Positions 45,820 to 54,523 of a DNA stretch of 64,000 nucleotides are shown piece after piece. The stretch is from the NCBI RefSeq assembly GCF_014042365.1, contig NZ_JACEZS010000006.1:1-64000 (forward strand), written 5' to 3'. Made by a program: the position numbers and the translations under genes. Numbering within the stretch: the first letter of the stretch is position 1; every line of letters starts with the position of its first letter. The notes below the pieces were generated by a model that saw only the letters and a program-made list of their open reading frames with translations, was not told the origin of the DNA and searched no databases. The stretch is from Rugamonas fusca. GTDB taxonomy: Bacteria > Pseudomonadota > Gammaproteobacteria > Burkholderiales > Burkholderiaceae_D.

Positions 45820-48093
45820 ATGGCATCGTCACGCAATCGTTTCATCACTCTCGTCACCGTCAGCTACACGGTGCTGGCCCTGGCATGGATCTTCCTGTCG
45901 GACCAGATGTTGCTCGGCATGCTCAATGTGCGGGACGCGGCCTGGCTATCGACGGCCAAGGGCGTGTTCTTCGTCGTCAGCACGGCCGTCGGCTATTTCC
46001 TGGCGCTGCGCGCCGTGGCCGGGGGCGATGGCACGCCGCAACCGCTGCTGGCGATGATGGCCACCGGCCTGGCGCCCGCGCGCGGCAATGGCGCACTGAG
46101 CTATGTGCTGGCCGCCGCCCTGTCCGGCGCCACCCTGTTCGCGCGACTCCACATGATGGCGGTCGGCTCGCATCATCCCTGGCTGATCCTGTTCATGCTG
46201 CCCATCATCCTGAGCGCCATGCTGGGCGGGCTCGGGCCGGGCTTGCTGGCCACAGCCGTGAGCACCTTGGGTGACAAACTGCTGGCCATCGAACCGTTGT
46301 ACAGCATGCGCTTCGAACGCGGGGCGGATTTGCTGGTGTGGAGCTTGCTGGTTTTGAATGGCGTTGTTGTCAGCTTGCTCAGCGAGGTGCTGCGCCGTGC
46401 CCTGCGCCGGGGCGACGTGGACCGCAACCTGCTTACCAGCGTCGTCGGCGGTACTTCCGATGCCATCTACGTCAAGGATTTGGACGGCCGCTACCTGCTG
46501 GCCAATGGCGCGGCGGCCGGCTACCTGGGCCGCTCCCAGGCCGAGGTGCTGGGGCGCGACGACCTGGCCATGCTGCCCGTTGAGACGGCGCTGGCGATCA
46601 CAAAACTGGATGGCGACATCATCGCGTCGGGCCGCACCCAGACCCAGGAGGAATTCCTGGTCAACGAGGCGGGCGAACGCATCCTGTTCCAGTCCACCAA
46701 GGGGCCCGTGTACGACGCGTCCGGCGCCGTGGTGGGCTTGTTCGGCGTCTCGCGCGACATCACCAAGAGCAAGCTGGCCGAAGAGCGCATCCAGTACCTG
46801 GCCCATTACGACGTGCTGACGGGCTTGCCCAACCGGGTGCAGCTCGATGAGCGCATCCAGCATGCCATCGCGCAGGCGGCGGAGGGCGGCCAGAAACTGG
46901 CCTTGCTGTTCCTCGACCTCGATCATTTCAAGGACATCAACGACAGCCTGGGACACAGCGTGGGCGACGCGCTGCTGATGGCGCTGGCGCGCCGGCTGCG
47001 CGCCATCATGCGCGCCGACGACATGGTGGCGCGCCTGGGCGGCGACGAATTTGTCTTCCTGCTGCAAGGCGTGGACGTGGCCGGCCTGGCGCAGACGGCG
47101 CAGCGCATCCTGGACGTGGTGGAGGAGACCTTCTCCATCGAGCAGCATGAATTGACCGTGAGCGGTTCGATCGGCATCGCCCTGTACCCGGACGACAGCG
47201 GCGACCTGGAAGGCCTGGTCAAGTGCGCCGACGCGGCCATGTACCGCGCCAAGCAGAACGGGCGCAACCGCTATTGCTTCTTCACCGCCGAGATCGAGGC
47301 GCTGGCGGTGCGCCGCATGCAGGTGGTGAGCGCGCTGCGCCACGCGCTGGAGCAGCACCAGTTGACGATCCACTACCAGCCCCAGTTCAGCGCGCGCGAT
47401 GGCCGCATCATCGGCGCCGAAGCGCTGCTGCGCTGGCATCATCCCTCGCTGGGCCAGGTGTCGCCGGAGGAATTCATTCCGGCCGCCGAGGACAGCGGCT
47501 TGATCGTGCCGATCGGCGAATGGGTGTTGCGGCACGCCGTGCGCCAGATGCGGGCCTGGCTGGACGAAGGCATGACGCCGTTCGTGTTGGCCGTCAACCT
47601 GTCGACCGTGCAGTTCCGCCATCCCAACCTGCCGGCCATGGTGGCCGCCATCCTGGCCGAGGAACAGCTGCCGGCCCAGTACCTGGAGCTGGAACTGACC
47701 GAGAGCGGCGCCATGCACGATCCGCCAGCGGCCATCGCCGTGATGGACCAGTTGCACGAGCACGGCGTGCGCATGGCCATCGACGATTTCGGCATCGCCT
47801 ATTCCTCGCTCAGCTACCTGAAGAAGTTCAAGGTGTACAAGCTGAAGATCGACCAGTCGTTCGTGCGCGACATCAGCGCCGATCCGGAAGACCGGGCCAT
47901 CGTCACGGCCATCATCGCCATGGCGCGCGGGCTGGGCTTGCGCACCATCGCCGAAGGCGTGGAAACGCAGGCCCAGCTCGATTTCCTGCGCGAGCACGGT
48001 TGCGATGAAATCCAGGGCTATTACTACAGCAAGCCACTGACGGCCGAACAGTTCGGCCGCTTTGTCCAAGAGGTGGAACCATGCGCGGCGTGA
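45820..48093 (+). CDS. Membrane PAS-GGDEF-EAL cyclic-di-GMP protein
   Basis: 757 aa. The N-terminus has two membrane helices (about residues 8-62), then a four-helix membrane block resembling DUF4118 as in KdpD (about residues 90-190). A PAS domain follows (about 205-325, VVGGTSDAIYVKDLDGRYLL). The GGDEF site is intact at residues 407-411 (RLGGDEF) and the EAL site at 534-536 (GAEALLRW), with ELELTESGAMHD and DDFGIAYSSL further on. So both cyclase and phosphodiesterase activities are possible. It reads a membrane or cytoplasmic signal and changes c-di-GMP. AGGGGGG precedes the ATG. Confidence 0.92.
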   Translation: MASSRNRFITLVTVSYTVLALAWIFLSDQMLLGMLNVRDAAWLSTAKGVFFVVSTAVGYFLALRAVAGGDGTPQPLLAMMATGLAPARGNGALSYVLAAALSGATLFARLHMMAVGSHHPWLILFMLPIILSAMLGGLGPGLLATAVSTLGDKLLAIEPLYSMRFERGADLLVWSLLVLNGVVVSLLSEVLRRALRRGDVDRNLLTSVVGGTSDAIYVKDLDGRYLLANGAAAGYLGRSQAEVLGRDDLAMLPVETALAITKLDGDIIASGRTQTQEEFLVNEAGERILFQSTKGPVYDASGAVVGLFGVSRDITKSKLAEERIQYLAHYDVLTGLPNRVQLDERIQHAIAQAAEGGQKLALLFLDLDHFKDINDSLGHSVGDALLMALARRLRAIMRADDMVARLGGDEFVFLLQGVDVAGLAQTAQRILDVVEETFSIEQHELTVSGSIGIALYPDDSGDLEGLVKCADAAMYRAKQNGRNRYCFFTAEIEALAVRRMQVVSALRHALEQHQLTIHYQPQFSARDGRIIGAEALLRWHHPSLGQVSPEEFIPAAEDSGLIVPIGEWVLRHAVRQMRAWLDEGMTPFVLAVNLSTVQFRHPNLPAMVAAILAEEQLPAQYLELELTESGAMHDPPAAIAVMDQLHEHGVRMAIDDFGIAYSSLSYLKKFKVYKLKIDQSFVRDISADPEDRAIVTAIIAMARGLGLRTIAEGVETQAQLDFLREHGCDEIQGYYYSKPLTAEQFGRFVQEVEPCAA

Positions 48094-48159
48094 ACCTACG
48101 ATTGTTGCGCCGGCGCGTGCGCCGGCTTGCACCTTGTGAACGGGGCCGGCGGCTGCGCC

Positions 48160-49182
48160 TCAGGCGGCGGGCAGCGTGGCAATGGACTGCCGGATAAAGC
48201 CCAGCACGTCGTCCGACATGAAACTGCCGGTCAACAGTACGGGTTCCTTCTCGTGCGCCAGCCGCATTTTCTCGCGCGTGGCCGGGTTATCGCCCGCGTA
48301 GCTGCGAAACAGTTCCAGCCATCGGCGCGCCAGCGCCTGCGCCGCTGCGCTGGCGGGCGCCGCGCCGGCATCCATCTGGCCACGCACATCCGCGATCAGC
48401 GCCAGCCACGCCGGTACCTGGCCGCCCCGGTTGGCGCGCATGGTGCGCAGTTCGTCGGCGTCCAGATACTTGGCGTAGATCGTCAGCTTGTATTCGGAGA
48501 AGGCGTCCAGCACGTAGCGCTTCAGCTCCGGCGTGATGCCGGAGCGCTGCTGGGCCGCCGGTTCCTGCGTCAACATCAGGTCCAGCCGGCGGGCGAGATC
48601 GGGATTGTCCGCCGTGTCCCGTTCCACCATCGTCATCCAGTGGCAGGCCAGCTGTTGCGCCTGCGGATCGGCCGCGGGCGTGCCGCCGTCACCCAGCGCG
48701 CGCATGCGGGCCACCAGTTGCGCCCATTCCCTGGCGCGCGGCGAGGCGTCGTCCAGTTGCGGCAGTTGTGCCAGTTCTTCCTTGCTAAAGTATGTGTCGT
48801 ACATGGTCATTAACTCCAACGTGGTTAGCCAGTCGGCCAGCGCGGGGGAGTCGCCTTGTTCCAGTTGGCACTGCAGTCGCATCAGTCGCGCGCGCAGCTC
48901 GGTCGCTTGCGCGATCTGCTGCCCGAGCGCGTCGATCTGCCGGGCGACGATGGTGGAAAAGGGCGCATCCGGCTGGGCCAGGAAAGCGCCGATGTCGGCC
49001 AGCGACATGCCAAGGCGACGCAAGGCCTGGATCTGGTACAGGCGGGCGATGTCGTCGCGCTGGTAAAGCCGGTAGCCGCTCTCGGAGCGCGCCGAGGGCG
49101 TGAGCAGGCCGATGCTGTCGTAGTGGTGCAAGGTGCGTACGGTGAGGCCGGTGCGGCTGGCCAGTTGTCCTACTTTCAGCAT
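48160..49182 (-). CDS. MerR-family regulator with TipAS-like domain
   Basis: 340 aa. Residues 1-70 form the MerR winged helix (MLKVGQLASRTGLTVRTLHH, SARSESGYRLYQRDDIARLY), followed by the coiled-coil dimerisation helix (about residues 75-115). The C-terminal 220 residues are helical and contain TipAS-like antibiotic-recognition elements (TYFSKEELAQL, LTIYAKYLDADELRTMRANR). No Cys-based metal site typical of metal-sensing MerR proteins is apparent. The ligand and target are unknown; multidrug or small-molecule sensing is the family theme. It follows the GGDEF-EAL gene convergently. Confidence 0.88.
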   Translation of the reverse strand: MLKVGQLASRTGLTVRTLHHYDSIGLLTPSARSESGYRLYQRDDIARLYQIQALRRLGMSLADIGAFLAQPDAPFSTIVARQIDALGQQIAQATELRARLMRLQCQLEQGDSPALADWLTTLELMTMYDTYFSKEELAQLPQLDDASPRAREWAQLVARMRALGDGGTPAADPQAQQLACHWMTMVERDTADNPDLARRLDLMLTQEPAAQQRSGITPELKRYVLDAFSEYKLTIYAKYLDADELRTMRANRGGQVPAWLALIADVRGQMDAGAAPASAAAQALARRWLELFRSYAGDNPATREKMRLAHEKEPVLLTGSFMSDDVLGFIRQSIATLPAA

Positions 49183-49239
49183 GGAGTTGCTCCTTTCCTC
49201 AAGCGTGCTGCCAGACTAGGGCCTGACGTTGCGTGAGGG

Positions 49240-50235
49240 TCAAGCGCTTTGTTCGCCATCGGTGGCGACGGCGGGTGGATGGAGGCTGGCCCACAGGTGG
49301 GCGGCGGCCATCGTGCGATGGGGACGGTAGCGGGCCAGGAATTGTTCGGTGCGCGCCATGTCAGGCTTGGCTTGTTCGCCCAGCAGGTGCTGCAGCGCGG
49401 CGCGCACGGCCACGTCGCCGTGCAGCGAGCAATCGGCATAGCCATAGCCGCGCAGCAGACCGTAGTTGACGGTCCAGGGGCCGATGCCTTTCACGGCCAG
49501 CAGCGCGGCTGATACTTCCTCGATGCCGTAGTGCGGCCCCAACGCCAGGCGCAGTTCACCGCTGGCCACCAGTTGCGCCAGGCGCAGCACCGTCTCGGCC
49601 TTGGCGCGCGAGAATTTGCGTGTGGTGAGGACATCCGGCTCCAGCAGGGCCGCGCTGCTCGCGTCCGGGTAGCACCACAGGCCCGAGCGGTGCTGGCGGC
49701 CCGCCTGCAGGATGAAAGTGCGGCGCAGCGCGATGGCGAACGGCAGGTTGATCTGCTGGCCGATGATGGCCCACGTGAGCGCTTCGAACACGGTGGCCGA
49801 TTGCACCACGCGCAGGCCAGGCCGCGCGCGCGTGAGGGGGCCGAACAGCGGGTCGCCGGCCGTGCAGTCGGCGAACGGCTGGGGATCGATGCGCAGGCCC
49901 AGCATGGCGTCGGCGGCGGCGCGGGCGTAGGCCATGATGGCGGGCGTGCAGGGGCCATCGGCCAGGATGGTGCAGCTGGCCGCCGACGGTGCGCCGTTGT
50001 GCGCCTGTTCGTGTGCGCTGGCCCGCGCGCTGCCGGGCGTGTCGTCTGGCGCGAGGTTGAGGGCGATGTCGAGCACCACGGGCACGCCGTCGAGCAGCAT
50101 GCCCTTGCGCAGGTGCCGCTCGCTCACCTGTTCGGCCACGCTTTCCGCATCGCGCCGGTGGAAGGTCAGCACGTCGTCGAGCCGGTAGCCTGATGGCAGT
50201 GGCAGCGTGAATTGCGATGTGGCGGACCGCGTCAT
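49240..50235 (-). CDS. alkA: AlkA-type DNA-3-methyladenine glycosylase II
   Basis: 331 aa from the ATG at 50235. The N-terminal domain (YRLDDVLTFHRRDAESVAEQ) is of AlkA type, and the HhH-GPD core holds VKGIGPWTVNYGLLRGYGYA then CSLHGDVAVR, where the Asp is the catalytic residue. AlkA removes 3-methyladenine and other alkylated bases in base-excision repair. The ATG overlaps the stop of the upstream EamA transporter gene by four bases (ATGA), so translation is coupled. No ada gene is adjacent. The reading frame is open for a further 470 codons upstream in this strand, but that part is a shadow of the EamA gene. Confidence 0.9.
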   Translation of the reverse strand: MTRSATSQFTLPLPSGYRLDDVLTFHRRDAESVAEQVSERHLRKGMLLDGVPVVLDIALNLAPDDTPGSARASAHEQAHNGAPSAASCTILADGPCTPAIMAYARAAADAMLGLRIDPQPFADCTAGDPLFGPLTRARPGLRVVQSATVFEALTWAIIGQQINLPFAIALRRTFILQAGRQHRSGLWCYPDASSAALLEPDVLTTRKFSRAKAETVLRLAQLVASGELRLALGPHYGIEEVSAALLAVKGIGPWTVNYGLLRGYGYADCSLHGDVAVRAALQHLLGEQAKPDMARTEQFLARYRPHRTMAAAHLWASLHPPAVATDGEQSA

Positions 50236-51131
50236 GTGGCGCTGGCCTTGCGCGGCGCGCCCAGGCTGGGGCGGAAGCCCGTCACCAGCGCGGTCCCCAG
50301 TAGCACGATGGCGGCGCCGGCCCAGGTGTACCAGCCCGTCGTCTCGCCCAGGAACAGCACGCCCCACAGGATGCCGAACACGGGACTGAGGAAGGTCACG
50401 GTGAGCGCGGACGCCGGGCCCACGTCTTCGATCAGGCGGAAGTAGATCAGGTAGGCCACGCCGCTGCACAACACCCCCAGGGCCAGCACGGCGCCCATGA
50501 TGCCGATGGTGGGCGTGGCCGGCGCCGGGAACCACGGCAGCACGGGCAGCACCAGCAAGGTGGCGCCCCACATGCTGCCGTGGGCGTTGGCGAACGGCGG
50601 CACCGACTGCGCCGCCTTGGCTGACTTGGCGTAGTTGCTGGCGATGCCGTAGTTGAACGAGGCGAACAGCACGGCCGCGATGGCGATGCCGGCGCCGGGG
50701 CCGGCGCTCACATGGTCGAAGCTGACCAGCAGCGCCACGCCGGCCGCGCCCAGCAGCAGGCCCGCCACCACCGTGGGCGACACCATGCGGCGCGACCAGG
50801 CGGCGCCGATCACGGCGCCCCACAGCGGCGTGCTGGCGTTCAGCACGGCCATCAGCGAGGCCGACAGCGTGCGCGCGGCAAACGCGAACAGCAGGAAGGG
50901 CAGGGCGGAATTGAACAGGCCCAGGACCAGGTAGTGCTTCCAGTGCCGGCGCAGGTTCAGCGGCTTGCGCAGCAGCAGCGCCACCACGGCCAAGAACAGG
51001 GCGGCGAACAGCACGCGGTGCTGGATCAGCAGCGCGGCGCCCAGCACCGGCGCGGCGATGCGCATGAACAGGAAGGAGCCGCCCCAGATGGCGGCCAGCA
51101 GGATCAGTCGGAACAGGTTGGCGGTGCTCAT
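50232..51131 (-). CDS. EamA/DMT-family transporter
   Basis: 299 aa from the ATG at 51131, where the first membrane helix begins (NLFRLILLAAIWGGSFLFMR). Ten hydrophobic segments in two EamA repeats, the second with WGVLFLGETTGWYTWAGAAI. DMT transporters move amino acids, nucleotide sugars or metabolites; the substrate is unknown. Its last four bases overlap the alkA start. XdhC-like gene lies 78 bases upstream on the same strand. Confidence 0.9.
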   Translation of the reverse strand: MSTANLFRLILLAAIWGGSFLFMRIAAPVLGAALLIQHRVLFAALFLAVVALLLRKPLNLRRHWKHYLVLGLFNSALPFLLFAFAARTLSASLMAVLNASTPLWGAVIGAAWSRRMVSPTVVAGLLLGAAGVALLVSFDHVSAGPGAGIAIAAVLFASFNYGIASNYAKSAKAAQSVPPFANAHGSMWGATLLVLPVLPWFPAPATPTIGIMGAVLALGVLCSGVAYLIYFRLIEDVGPASALTVTFLSPVFGILWGVLFLGETTGWYTWAGAAIVLLGTALVTGFRPSLGAPRKASAT

Positions 51132-51209
51132 GGACGGCGTCCCATGGAAAAAGCGTGATTGTCGGCCATGGGCGGCGCGCACGCCACCCACTTCTTGCTT
51201 TTAAATTGT

Positions 51210-52217
51210 TCAGGCCACGCAGGCATGGCTGCCGGGAGCCTCCGGCGTGGCCGCGTGGCCCACTTGCAGCGCGGGCGGCACGCCGTTTTTTATGGCCGTC
51301 ATCTGGGCCAGGAGGGAGATGGCGATTTCGGCCGGCGTCTTGCTGCCAATGTACAGGCCGATGGGGCCATGCAGCCGCGCCAGTTGCGCTGGCGTGACGT
51401 CGAATTGCAGCAGCCGCTCGCGCCGCTTGGCATTGTTGGCGCGCGAGCCGATGGCGCCCACGTAGAACGCGTCGGACTTGAGCGCTTCCATCAGGGCCAG
51501 GTCGTCCAGCTTGGGATCGTGGGTCAGGGCCACGACGGCGCTGCGGTGGTCCAGCTTCAATTCCAGCACCAGGTCGTCGGGCATGGCGTGCACCAGCCGC
51601 GCGCCGTCCACGTTCCAGCCGGCCCGGTATTCCTCGCGCGGGTCGCACACGATCACGTGGTAATCCATGGCCATGGCCACCTGGGCCAGGAAGCGCGACA
51701 GCTGGCCGGCGCCGATGATCAGCAAGCGCCAGCGGGGGCCGTGCAGCGTGACCAGTGTGTGTTCATCCGCGCGCATGACGGCGCCCGGTGGCGCGGGTGC
51801 CAGCGTGACGGCGCCGCTGGCCATGTCCAGCCGCCGTTCGACCAGTTCGTGGCGCTCGATCCGTTCCAGCAGCTCGGCGATGCGGCTGCGCGCCGACAGT
51901 GGCTCGATCGCCAGTTCGATGGTGCCGCCGCAGGGCAGGCCGTAGCGGTGCGCCTCGTCGGCGGTGATGCCGTAGCTGACCCGTTCCGGGCTGACGCGCC
52001 GCAAGCCATCGCCGCGGGCGCGGGCGATCAGGTCGTCCTCGATGCAGCCGCCCGAGACGGAGCCGGTCACGTTGCCGTCCTCGCAGATGGCCAGCGTGGC
52101 GCCCACGGGCCGGGGGCTGGAACCCCAGGTGCGGATCACGGTGACCAGTTCGCAGCGGCGCCCGGCCGCGATCCAGGCGGCGCAAGTCTTCAATACTTCC
52201 AGGTCGATGCTGTCCAT
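51210..52217 (-). CDS. XdhC/CoxI-family protein
   Basis: 335 aa. The N-terminal XdhC_CoxI domain (VTVIRTWGSSPRPVGATLAI, VTGSVSGGCIEDDL) is followed by a C-terminal Rossmann-type XdhC_C domain (LLIIGAGQLSRFLAQVAMAM, then GAIGSRANNAKRRERLL). In xanthine and CO dehydrogenases these proteins bind the molybdopterin cofactor, promote its sulfuration and insert it. No xdhAB or cox genes are nearby, so the client enzyme is elsewhere or unknown. It leads the run towards the EamA and alkA genes. Confidence 0.88.
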   Translation of the reverse strand: MDSIDLEVLKTCAAWIAAGRRCELVTVIRTWGSSPRPVGATLAICEDGNVTGSVSGGCIEDDLIARARGDGLRRVSPERVSYGITADEAHRYGLPCGGTIELAIEPLSARSRIAELLERIERHELVERRLDMASGAVTLAPAPPGAVMRADEHTLVTLHGPRWRLLIIGAGQLSRFLAQVAMAMDYHVIVCDPREEYRAGWNVDGARLVHAMPDDLVLELKLDHRSAVVALTHDPKLDDLALMEALKSDAFYVGAIGSRANNAKRRERLLQFDVTPAQLARLHGPIGLYIGSKTPAEIAISLLAQMTAIKNGVPPALQVGHAATPEAPGSHACVA

Positions 52218-52287
52218 GGCGGTGGGCTCCTTGCGGCTGCAGGCATTCGACTATACTATGGCTCTCCAATCCTTGCAGGAACGCCTG

Positions 52288-52431
52288 ATGCGCCAACCCG
52301 ACAACCACGATGACGATGGCAATCCCAAGTTCGGGCGCCTGCTGATCGTGCTGATCATCGCCGTGCTGTTCTGCGTCGCCCTCACGTGGGTGATGGGCGC
52401 GGTCTTCCCCAACTTCCCCAACTTCCGCTAG
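52288..52431 (+). CDS. Small single-span membrane protein
   Basis: 47 aa from the ATG at 52288 (AGGA 7 bases upstream). An acidic N-terminus (RQPDNHDDDGNPKFG) is followed by a single hydrophobic helix LLIVLIIAVLFCVALTWVMG and a short NFPNFR tail. Family not recognised. The coding likelihood rests on the ribosome-binding site and the membrane helix. It lies between the divergent XdhC-like gene and the convergent surface-adhesin-E-like gene, overlapping neither. Confidence 0.55.
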   Translation: MRQPDNHDDDGNPKFGRLLIVLIIAVLFCVALTWVMGAVFPNFPNFR

Positions 52432-52451
52432 ATTTCCAGCGCAATGGCCGC

Positions 52452-52886
52452 TCAACGGCGGCGCCGGCACACGGCGGCCAGCGCGGCCGCGTAAGGGCTG
52501 CCGGGCGCGATGGCTTCCGGGCTGAATTGTTCGAACCGATAGTTCTCCACCGGCTCGCCGCGGCCCATCGCTTCGGGATAGTAGATCTGCGCCCGCAGGA
52601 TGGCCGTGTGCGCGCCGCACGCGTACACATGCTGGGCCTTGATGGAGCGGAACAGCTTGCCGTTGGGGGTGGTCTGGGGGCGGCGGAAGCTGCGCAGCGT
52701 CCACGCGCTGCGGCCCTGTTCCTGGCGCACGATGCTGGCCCGGTCCAGGTACAGCGTGGCGCCAGCGGCGCGGCCCACGCGGCTCCAGTGTGTGCGGTGG
52801 TGGGCCGGTTTTTCATGTGCGCCCTTGGCCGCCTGCGCCGTGCCGCAGCAGATCAGCAGCAGCAAGGGCAGGAGCAGGGCGCGCAT
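52452..52886 (-). CDS. Surface-adhesin E-like exported protein
   Basis: 144 aa with a signal peptide (cleavage after AQA near residue 19). The pattern WSRVGRAAGATLYLDRASIV, RSAWTLRSFRRPQ and the C-terminal PGSPYAAALAAVC matches the small surface-adhesin protein E (PF16747-type) group: tryptophan, YLD, Ser-Ile, a Cys in VYACG and a final Cys that can form a disulfide. Function in most bacteria is unknown. It is the last gene of the ribF-to-dut run, 13 bases after the M48-like gene. Confidence 0.65.
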   Translation of the reverse strand: MRALLLPLLLLICCGTAQAAKGAHEKPAHHRTHWSRVGRAAGATLYLDRASIVRQEQGRSAWTLRSFRRPQTTPNGKLFRSIKAQHVYACGAHTAILRAQIYYPEAMGRGEPVENYRFEQFSPEAIAPGSPYAAALAAVCRRRR

Positions 52887-52899
52887 GGCGTGTTCCCGC

Positions 52900-54012
52900 T
52901 TACGGCAGCAGCGGCTTGCGGGCGGCTTGCTTGGCCTTGATCTCGGCCACCGTCTTGTCGATCACGCCGAGCCGGTAGCTGGTGGCGGGATGGATGGCCG
53001 TATAGCCATTGAGCACCGTGGGCGGGTACTGGGCGGCCAGGCGCTGCCAGAACGCGTGCGCGCGTTCGATGTTGTAGCCGGCGCGGGCCAGCAGGTACAG
53101 CGCCAGGTAGTCGGCCGCCGCGTCCAGTTCCTGCGGCACGGGCTTGATGCCGGCGCTGCCGATCAAGAGCGAGGTGTCAGGCCGCACGGTCACCAGGTTG
53201 TCGATCATGCCGCCCACGGTGTAAGCCTGGCGCGTGGTGTTGGCGTGGCCCAGCACGTTGTGGGCGATGTCCTTGGCCAGCACGAAGGCGATCGCCTCGT
53301 CGCTCTGGGCGAAGTTGACCATGCCGCGCGTGATCAGCACGCGCTGGCCGTCCGCATAGGAATTGATATTGTCCGAGTTGCCCAGGTCGACCTTGAAGGC
53401 GCAGGCGCGCGTGACGGGCACGGTGATGGCCCGCACGGCGCTGCCCCGGCGCACGGTGATGCTGAGCGCGGAATGGCGACCCACCAGCGGGCCGAGGATG
53501 CGCGCGGCCTGGGTTTCCGCGTTCGGCCCCGTGGGCAGCGGCTGCGCCTCCACCGACACCAGTTCGTCGCCCTTGCGCAGGCCGGCGCGGGCGGCGCCGC
53601 TGCCGGGCAGCACGCCCGACACCTGCAGCTGTTCGCCGTAGCCCAGCGCGGCCTGGGCCGCGTCCGCGTATTCGCCCGGGTAGGAGTACTTGTTCTTGGC
53701 CGTGAAGCCCAATAGTTCGTGGGCGTGGGTGCGGCACAGGTCCGCATTGTTGATCAGCAGCGGCGCCACGATCTGGTACAAGCGCTCCTGGGTGGCCACC
53801 ATGCGGCTCACCGCGTCGCGCGCCTCCAGCATGCGGGCCGTGACCACCACCGGCTCGGGCGCCGGTGCGGGGCGCGTGGCGGTGGGGGCGGGCGCCGGTG
53901 GCGCCGTCTTGAACATGGAGCAGGCCGACAGCAGCAGCGCCGCCGTCATGGCGGCCCATGGTTTGGCGAGTTGGCGGCGCGGTGCGCCTGGCTGCTGGTC
54001 GGTCTGTGGCAT
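52900..54012 (-). CDS. M48-like PDZ lipoprotein with a degenerate metal site
   Basis: 370 aa lipoprotein: lipobox LSAC with C31, then a Pro/Ala-rich linker. A PDZ-type segment (VSGVLPGSGAARAGLRKGDEL, roughly residues 130-200) precedes the M48-like domain. The expected HELAHNxxGH motif reads KDIAHNVLGH at residues 247-256, so the first His and the catalytic Glu are replaced by Lys and Asp. The downstream EYEAD position reads DAAAD. The fold is therefore recognisable but zinc binding and hydrolysis are probably lost. It sits in the lspA-coaBC-dut operon 14 bases after dut. A scaffolding or chaperone-like envelope role is inferred. Confidence 0.8.
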   Translation of the reverse strand: MPQTDQQPGAPRRQLAKPWAAMTAALLLSACSMFKTAPPAPAPTATRPAPAPEPVVVTARMLEARDAVSRMVATQERLYQIVAPLLINNADLCRTHAHELLGFTAKNKYSYPGEYADAAQAALGYGEQLQVSGVLPGSGAARAGLRKGDELVSVEAQPLPTGPNAETQAARILGPLVGRHSALSITVRRGSAVRAITVPVTRACAFKVDLGNSDNINSYADGQRVLITRGMVNFAQSDEAIAFVLAKDIAHNVLGHANTTRQAYTVGGMIDNLVTVRPDTSLLIGSAGIKPVPQELDAAADYLALYLLARAGYNIERAHAFWQRLAAQYPPTVLNGYTAIHPATSYRLGVIDKTVAEIKAKQAARKPLLP

Positions 54013-54026
54013 GGCCTGTCCTGTCC

Positions 54027-54476
54027 TTAGTGTTTGCCGGTGCTGCCGAAACCGCCGGCACCGCGTTCGCTGGCGTCGAAGTCCTCGACGATGTTAAATC
54101 CGACCTGCAGCACCGGCACGATGATCAACTGTGCCAGGCGTTCCATGGGCTGCAGCGTGAACGCGCTGTGGCCGCGGTTCCAGGTCGATACCATCAACTG
54201 GCCCTGGTAGTCGGAATCGATCAAGCCTACCAGATTCCCCAGCACGATGCCGTTCTTGTGGCCCATGCCGCTGCGCGGCAGGATCATGGCGGCGTAGCCG
54301 GGATCGGCCACGTGGATCGCCAGGCCGGTGGGAATGAGCACGGTCTGGCCGGCCTCGATGGTCATGGGGGCGTCGATGCAGGCGCGCAGGTCCAGGCCGG
54401 CGCTGCCGGGCGTGGCGTAGGCGGGCAGCATGTCCTTCATGCGCGGGTCGAGGATCTTGACGTCGATATTTTTCAT
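54027..54476 (-). CDS. dut: Deoxyuridine 5'-triphosphate nucleotidohydrolase (dUTPase)
   Basis: 149 aa homotrimeric dUTPase, hydrolysing dUTP to dUMP and pyrophosphate to keep uracil out of DNA. Motifs are in order: AGLDLRA (motif 1), [15 protein letters not shown] (2), [12 protein letters not shown] (3), and the C-terminal [10 protein letters not shown] (5) that closes over the site. The pairing with coaBC is a well-known gene order (dfp-dut). It is 47 bases after coaBC. Confidence 0.96.
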   Translation of the reverse strand: MKNIDVKILDPRMKDMLPAYATPGSAGLDLRACIDAPMTIEAGQTVLIPTGLAIHVADPGYAAMILPRSGMGHKNGIVLGNLVGLIDSDYQGQLMVSTWNRGHSAFTLQPMERLAQLIIVPVLQVGFNIVEDFDASERGAGGFGSTGKH

Positions 54477-54523
54477 TGTTGCGGTTTCAGTGTTTCAGGT
54501 GATTCGGATGGGGGAGCGCAGCG

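Noticed and set aside
48109..48126. GCCGGCGC-GT-GCGCCGGC palindrome after the GGDEF-EAL gene
   Set aside because: A GC-only stem with a 2-base loop and no T-run; could be a weak terminator but the evidence is thin.
50236..51648. Extension of the alkA frame for 470 more codons upstream
   Set aside because: It overlaps the EamA and XdhC-like genes in another frame. The ATG at 50235 is the natural AlkA start and overlaps the EamA stop by four bases.
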